From NCBI GenBank assembly GCA_041581335.1, contig JBFIDG010000102.1, forward strand, positions 1 through 7,850: DNA of 7,850 nucleotides. The letters run 5' to 3'. Source of the stretch: JBFGSX01 sp041581335. Lineage in GTDB: Archaea > Thermoplasmatota > E2 > JACPAO01 > JAHFTW01. The translations under genes and the position numbers were made by a program. The first letter of the stretch is position 1; every line of letters starts with the position of its first letter. The notes below the pieces were generated by a model. That model had not been told where the DNA came from. It saw only the letters and a program-made list of their open reading frames with translations, and made no database searches. Shown here piece by piece: positions 5,578 through 7,850 of this stretch.

Positions 5578-6729
5578 ATGATCGACCGCAAGGCGATGCA
5601 GGACGCCGTCTCCGATTACGACGCCAAGAAGCTCAAGCTCGCATGCGTCGCCAGCCACTCCGGCCTGGACGTCTACGACGGCGCCTGCGACGAAGGCATG
5701 CCCAACATCGCCATCGCCCAGGACGGCCGCCACGAGGTCTACTCACGGTTCTTCAAGAAGACCGGCGACGGCAGCCGGGGATGCGTCGACGACGTCTGGA
5801 CGTACCCCAAGTACAACGGCGTCATGGCCGCCGACCAGCAGGCCCGCCTCAAGAAAGAGAACGCGGTCTGGGTCCCCAACCGCGCCTGGACATCCTACTG
5901 CAGCATCGACGCCTGCGAAGACGACTTCGCCGTCCCGATGATCGGCAGCCGCAACCTGCTGCGCTCAGAAGAACGCGAGGAGCAACAGGACTACTACTGG
6001 CTCCTGGAGAAGGCCGGCATGCCCTTCCCCAAGAAGATCGAGCACTACAACGACATCGAGCAGCTCTCGATCGTCAAACTCCACCACTCCCAGAAGCCCC
6101 TCGAACGGGGCTTCTTCACCTGCGCCTCCACGGATGAATTCCATGAGAAGGCCCAGAAACTCATCAAGAGCGGCGTCATCGACGAACCCGCCCTAGAGAC
6201 CGCCCGGATCGAGGAATACATCATCGGCCCGGTGTTCAACTTCAACTTCTTCTACAGCCCCGTCAACAAGGCCAACGGAGAGGAACCCCTGGAACTGCTC
6301 GGCGTCGACTGGCGCTTCGAGAGCAGCCTCGATGGGCATGTCCGCATCCCTGCCCCGCAGCAGATGACGCTGCCCGACCACCAGATGATCCCCGAGATGA
6401 CCGTCGTCGGCCACAACACCGCCACGGTCCGCGAAAGCCTGCTCGGCAAGGTCTACGCCCTTGGCGAACAATGGGTCAAGGCCGCCGAGGAACACTACAA
6501 CCCCGGCATCATCGGCCCCTTCTGCCTACAGACCTGCGTGGACAAGGACATGAACTTCCACATCTACGACGTGGCGCCTCGCATCGGCGGCGGCACCAAC
6601 GTCCACGTCGGCATGGGCCACCCGTACGGCAACGCCCTCTGGCGCACCCAGATGAGCACCGGACGCCGCGTGGCTCGGGAAGTCAAGATGGCCGCGGAGC
6701 AGGACCTGCTCCGTGAGATCGTCACGTAG
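5578..6729 (+). CDS. purP: FAICAR synthetase PurP (formate- and ATP-dependent)
   Basis: This is a 383-residue ATP-grasp enzyme of the archaeal PurP family. PurP makes FAICAR from AICAR, formate and ATP, replacing the folate-dependent PurH transformylase step of purine synthesis in the cytoplasm. Visible blocks are the SHSGL motif with His27, VPMIGSRNLLR, VKLHHSQKPLERGFF (166-180), ARIEEYIIGPVFNFNFFYSP, LLGVDWRFESSLDGHVRIPA, GIIGPFCLQT and the C-terminal APRIGGGTN (333-341) and STGRRVAREVK. The start at 5578 is preferred over the in-frame ATG at 5548 because MIDRKAMQ aligns without gaps, as I recall it, to the N-terminus of Methanocaldococcus PurP and puts the conserved histidine at 27; the ten extra residues would be unlike the family. 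The LERGFF loop replaces the glycine-rich GARGGRGYF of that enzyme and resembles the Pyrococcus-type branch. No other purine gene is adjacent. Confidence 0.92.
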   Translation: MIDRKAMQDAVSDYDAKKLKLACVASHSGLDVYDGACDEGMPNIAIAQDGRHEVYSRFFKKTGDGSRGCVDDVWTYPKYNGVMAADQQARLKKENAVWVPNRAWTSYCSIDACEDDFAVPMIGSRNLLRSEEREEQQDYYWLLEKAGMPFPKKIEHYNDIEQLSIVKLHHSQKPLERGFFTCASTDEFHEKAQKLIKSGVIDEPALETARIEEYIIGPVFNFNFFYSPVNKANGEEPLELLGVDWRFESSLDGHVRIPAPQQMTLPDHQMIPEMTVVGHNTATVRESLLGKVYALGEQWVKAAEEHYNPGIIGPFCLQTCVDKDMNFHIYDVAPRIGGGTNVHVGMGHPYGNALWRTQMSTGRRVAREVKMAAEQDLLREIVT

Positions 6730-6736
6730 GACAGGC

Positions 6737-6745
6737 CTTTCAAAT
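6737..6745 (+). promoter_or_regulatory. TATA-like element of the SRPBCC gene
   Basis: CTTTCAAAT stands out in the 36-base gap after purP and is centred about 25 bases before the ATG at 6766. This spacing fits a leaderless transcript for the SRPBCC gene, independent of purP. Confidence 0.4.
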
Positions 6746-6765
6746 CGCAGGCCGGTCCGTGATGC

Positions 6766-7215
6766 ATGCAAGTGAGCGTGTCCACAGACATCTCCGCCAC
6801 ACCGACCGCTGTGTGGAAGGTCATCACGGACGTCGACAACTGGGCATCCACGATCAGCGGCATCAACAAGGTCGAGGTCTTGGAACCAGCCAAGGGGCCG
6901 TCCATCGTCGGCTTGAAGTGGCGTGAGACGCGCACCATGTTCGGCAAGGAAGCCACCGAGGTGATGTGGATCACGGACGCCAAGAAGCCGTCCCATTACG
7001 ACACCCGCGCCGAGAGTCACGGTGCTGTGTACACGACGCGCATGGGACTGGAGAAGATCGACGGCGGCACCCGCTTGTCGATGACGTTCAACGGCGAGGC
7101 ACAGACGACCGGTGCGAAGATCATGTGGGCCCTGACCGGTTGGATGGCCAAGGGCGCCATGCGCAAGGCCTGCAACAAGGACTTGGCGGACATCAAAGCC
7201 GCCGTCGAGGCGTAG
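6766..7215 (+). CDS. SRPBCC (START/polyketide-cyclase fold) family protein
   Basis: This is a 149-residue soluble protein that fits the SRPBCC fold, a helix-grip domain with a deep hydrophobic pocket. The hallmarks are a first strand with an I-x-A-x-x-x-x-V-W helix (DISATPTAVWKVITDVDNWA, residues 8-27), strands with the pattern VGLKWRETRTMFG and EVMWITDAKKP, an ESHGAVYTTRMGLEKIDGGT beta hairpin and a long C-terminal helix (about residues 115-147). Length is normal for a single-domain member. Families with this fold bind lipids, hormones or polyketides or act as cyclases; no catalytic residues point to a specific job, so the ligand is unknown. The ATG at 6766 is preferred to the one at 6762, which is out of frame. 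It ends in TAG two bases from the stop of the convergent methyltransferase gene. A functional tie to purP is not indicated. Confidence 0.82.
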   Translation: MQVSVSTDISATPTAVWKVITDVDNWASTISGINKVEVLEPAKGPSIVGLKWRETRTMFGKEATEVMWITDAKKPSHYDTRAESHGAVYTTRMGLEKIDGGTRLSMTFNGEAQTTGAKIMWALTGWMAKGAMRKACNKDLADIKAAVEA

Positions 7216-7217
7216 CC

Positions 7218-7850
7218 CTACTTCTGGCCGGCGGCCAAGTGGCCGGCCACGGCAGCGAATGCGTCCGGCGGAAGCGTGCTTACCTTTTCATCCGCCCAAC
7301 CTGCATCAACGAGAAAACGCGTGAGCGCGCCTGCATCGGTTCGCAGAGCGCGTGGTAGAGGCCCGAATGCGCTCCGCGCCTTGCGGTCCCACGCAGCCCA
7401 CGCCGCGTCGAGCACCGTGCCCAGCATCGCGGCATCGTAATCGGGGGCATCGCTGCGGGCGCGTACTCGGATGATGCCGCAGGTCACGCCGGGGGGCGGC
7501 ATGAAGGCCTTGCGAGGCACGTGGCCAAGATCTTCAACGTTGGCGCGCAGGCCCACGCGGATGCTCAATTTGCCATAGTGCTTGGTTCCCGGCTTGGCCG
7601 AGAGGCGGTCGGCGAGTTCCCGTGGGACGACGTAGACGGCGCGCGGTACGCCGGCTGCCGCCACGCGTTCAATGATAGGCGCGGCGATCTTGAACGGCGG
7701 GTTGGCGATCACCGCCGTGAGTGTTGCGGGCAATGGCCACTCCACGAGGTCGCTCTCCACGACGGTCACGCCGGGCAGGGGGTCCTGCATGAGGGCAGCC
7801 ACCATGGTCGGGTCCACGTCGACAGCCCAGACCTTTCCACCGGGGGCGAC
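7218..7850 (-). CDS. ksgA: KsgA/Dim1 family rRNA adenine dimethyltransferase, N-terminus beyond window
   Basis: The gene reads leftward from the right edge; 210 residues are visible and roughly 50-60 of the N-terminus appear to be missing. It would dimethylate two adjacent adenines near the 3' end of small-subunit rRNA with S-adenosylmethionine, late in ribosome assembly. The visible part starts within the SAM-binding fold (APGGKVWAVDVDP, where the second Asp fits the ribose-binding acidic position), then SDLVEWPLP and the motif IV block VIANPPFKIAAPIIERV, followed by the VYVVPRELADRL and KLSIRVGLRANV strands and the family helix with FMPPPGV and RKARSAFGPLPRAL. Motif IV reads NPPF rather than the usual NLPY, so another Rossmann adenine-N6 methyltransferase is possible, but the C-terminal half argues for KsgA/Dim1. 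An ATG-like internal start at 7817 is not the real start, because the frame stays open to the edge. Confidence 0.82.
   Translation of the reverse strand, partial: VAPGGKVWAVDVDPTMVAALMQDPLPGVTVVESDLVEWPLPATLTAVIANPPFKIAAPIIERVAAAGVPRAVYVVPRELADRLSAKPGTKHYGKLSIRVGLRANVEDLGHVPRKAFMPPPGVTCGIIRVRARSDAPDYDAAMLGTVLDAAWAAWDRKARSAFGPLPRALRTDAGALTRFLVDAGWADEKVSTLPPDAFAAVAGHLAAGQK

Overview
The window looks like chromosomal DNA from a GC-rich archaeon. The strongest evidence is a PurP-type FAICAR synthetase, the archaeal enzyme for the ninth step of purine synthesis. Other signs agree: starts with no Shine-Dalgarno sequence, TATA-like elements about 25-29 bases upstream of several start codons (leaderless mRNAs), and a KsgA/Dim1-type rRNA methyltransferase. 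A member of Thermoplasmatota is plausible, but the sequence alone does not settle this. I see no mobile element, CRISPR array, tRNA or rRNA.

Layout. Bases 1-368 (minus) hold the 5' part of a small protein with one N-terminal membrane anchor; it runs off the left edge. A 121-base divergent promoter region separates it from an OPT-family oligopeptide transporter (490-2613, plus). A small PqqD-domain protein follows (2651-2980, plus). Next come two tandem minus-strand lipoproteins (3663-2977 and 4187-3711) that look like distant paralogues. A third lipoprotein, a DUF4097-type beta-repeat protein, is divergent from them (4281-5348, plus). After a 229-base gap come purP (5578-6729, plus) and a SRPBCC/START-fold protein (6766-7215, plus). 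The right edge is an incomplete KsgA/Dim1 methyltransferase (7850-7218, minus).

How the genes relate. The left two thirds are mainly cell-surface functions: an anchored protein, a peptide transporter and three lipoproteins. The right third is housekeeping metabolism and ribosome maturation. Most genes seem to have their own promoter, so this is a set of short transcription units rather than one long operon. OPT with PqqD and purP with the SRPBCC gene are the only same-strand plus pairs close enough to be co-transcribed.

The points most worth a second look are the paralogous lipoprotein pair with matching cysteines, a palindromic CTAG that ends two convergent genes at once, a strong preference for TAG stops in GC-rich DNA, and a transporter beside a lone PqqD domain with no visible RiPP maturase. 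I found no complete, clearly new multi-gene system.
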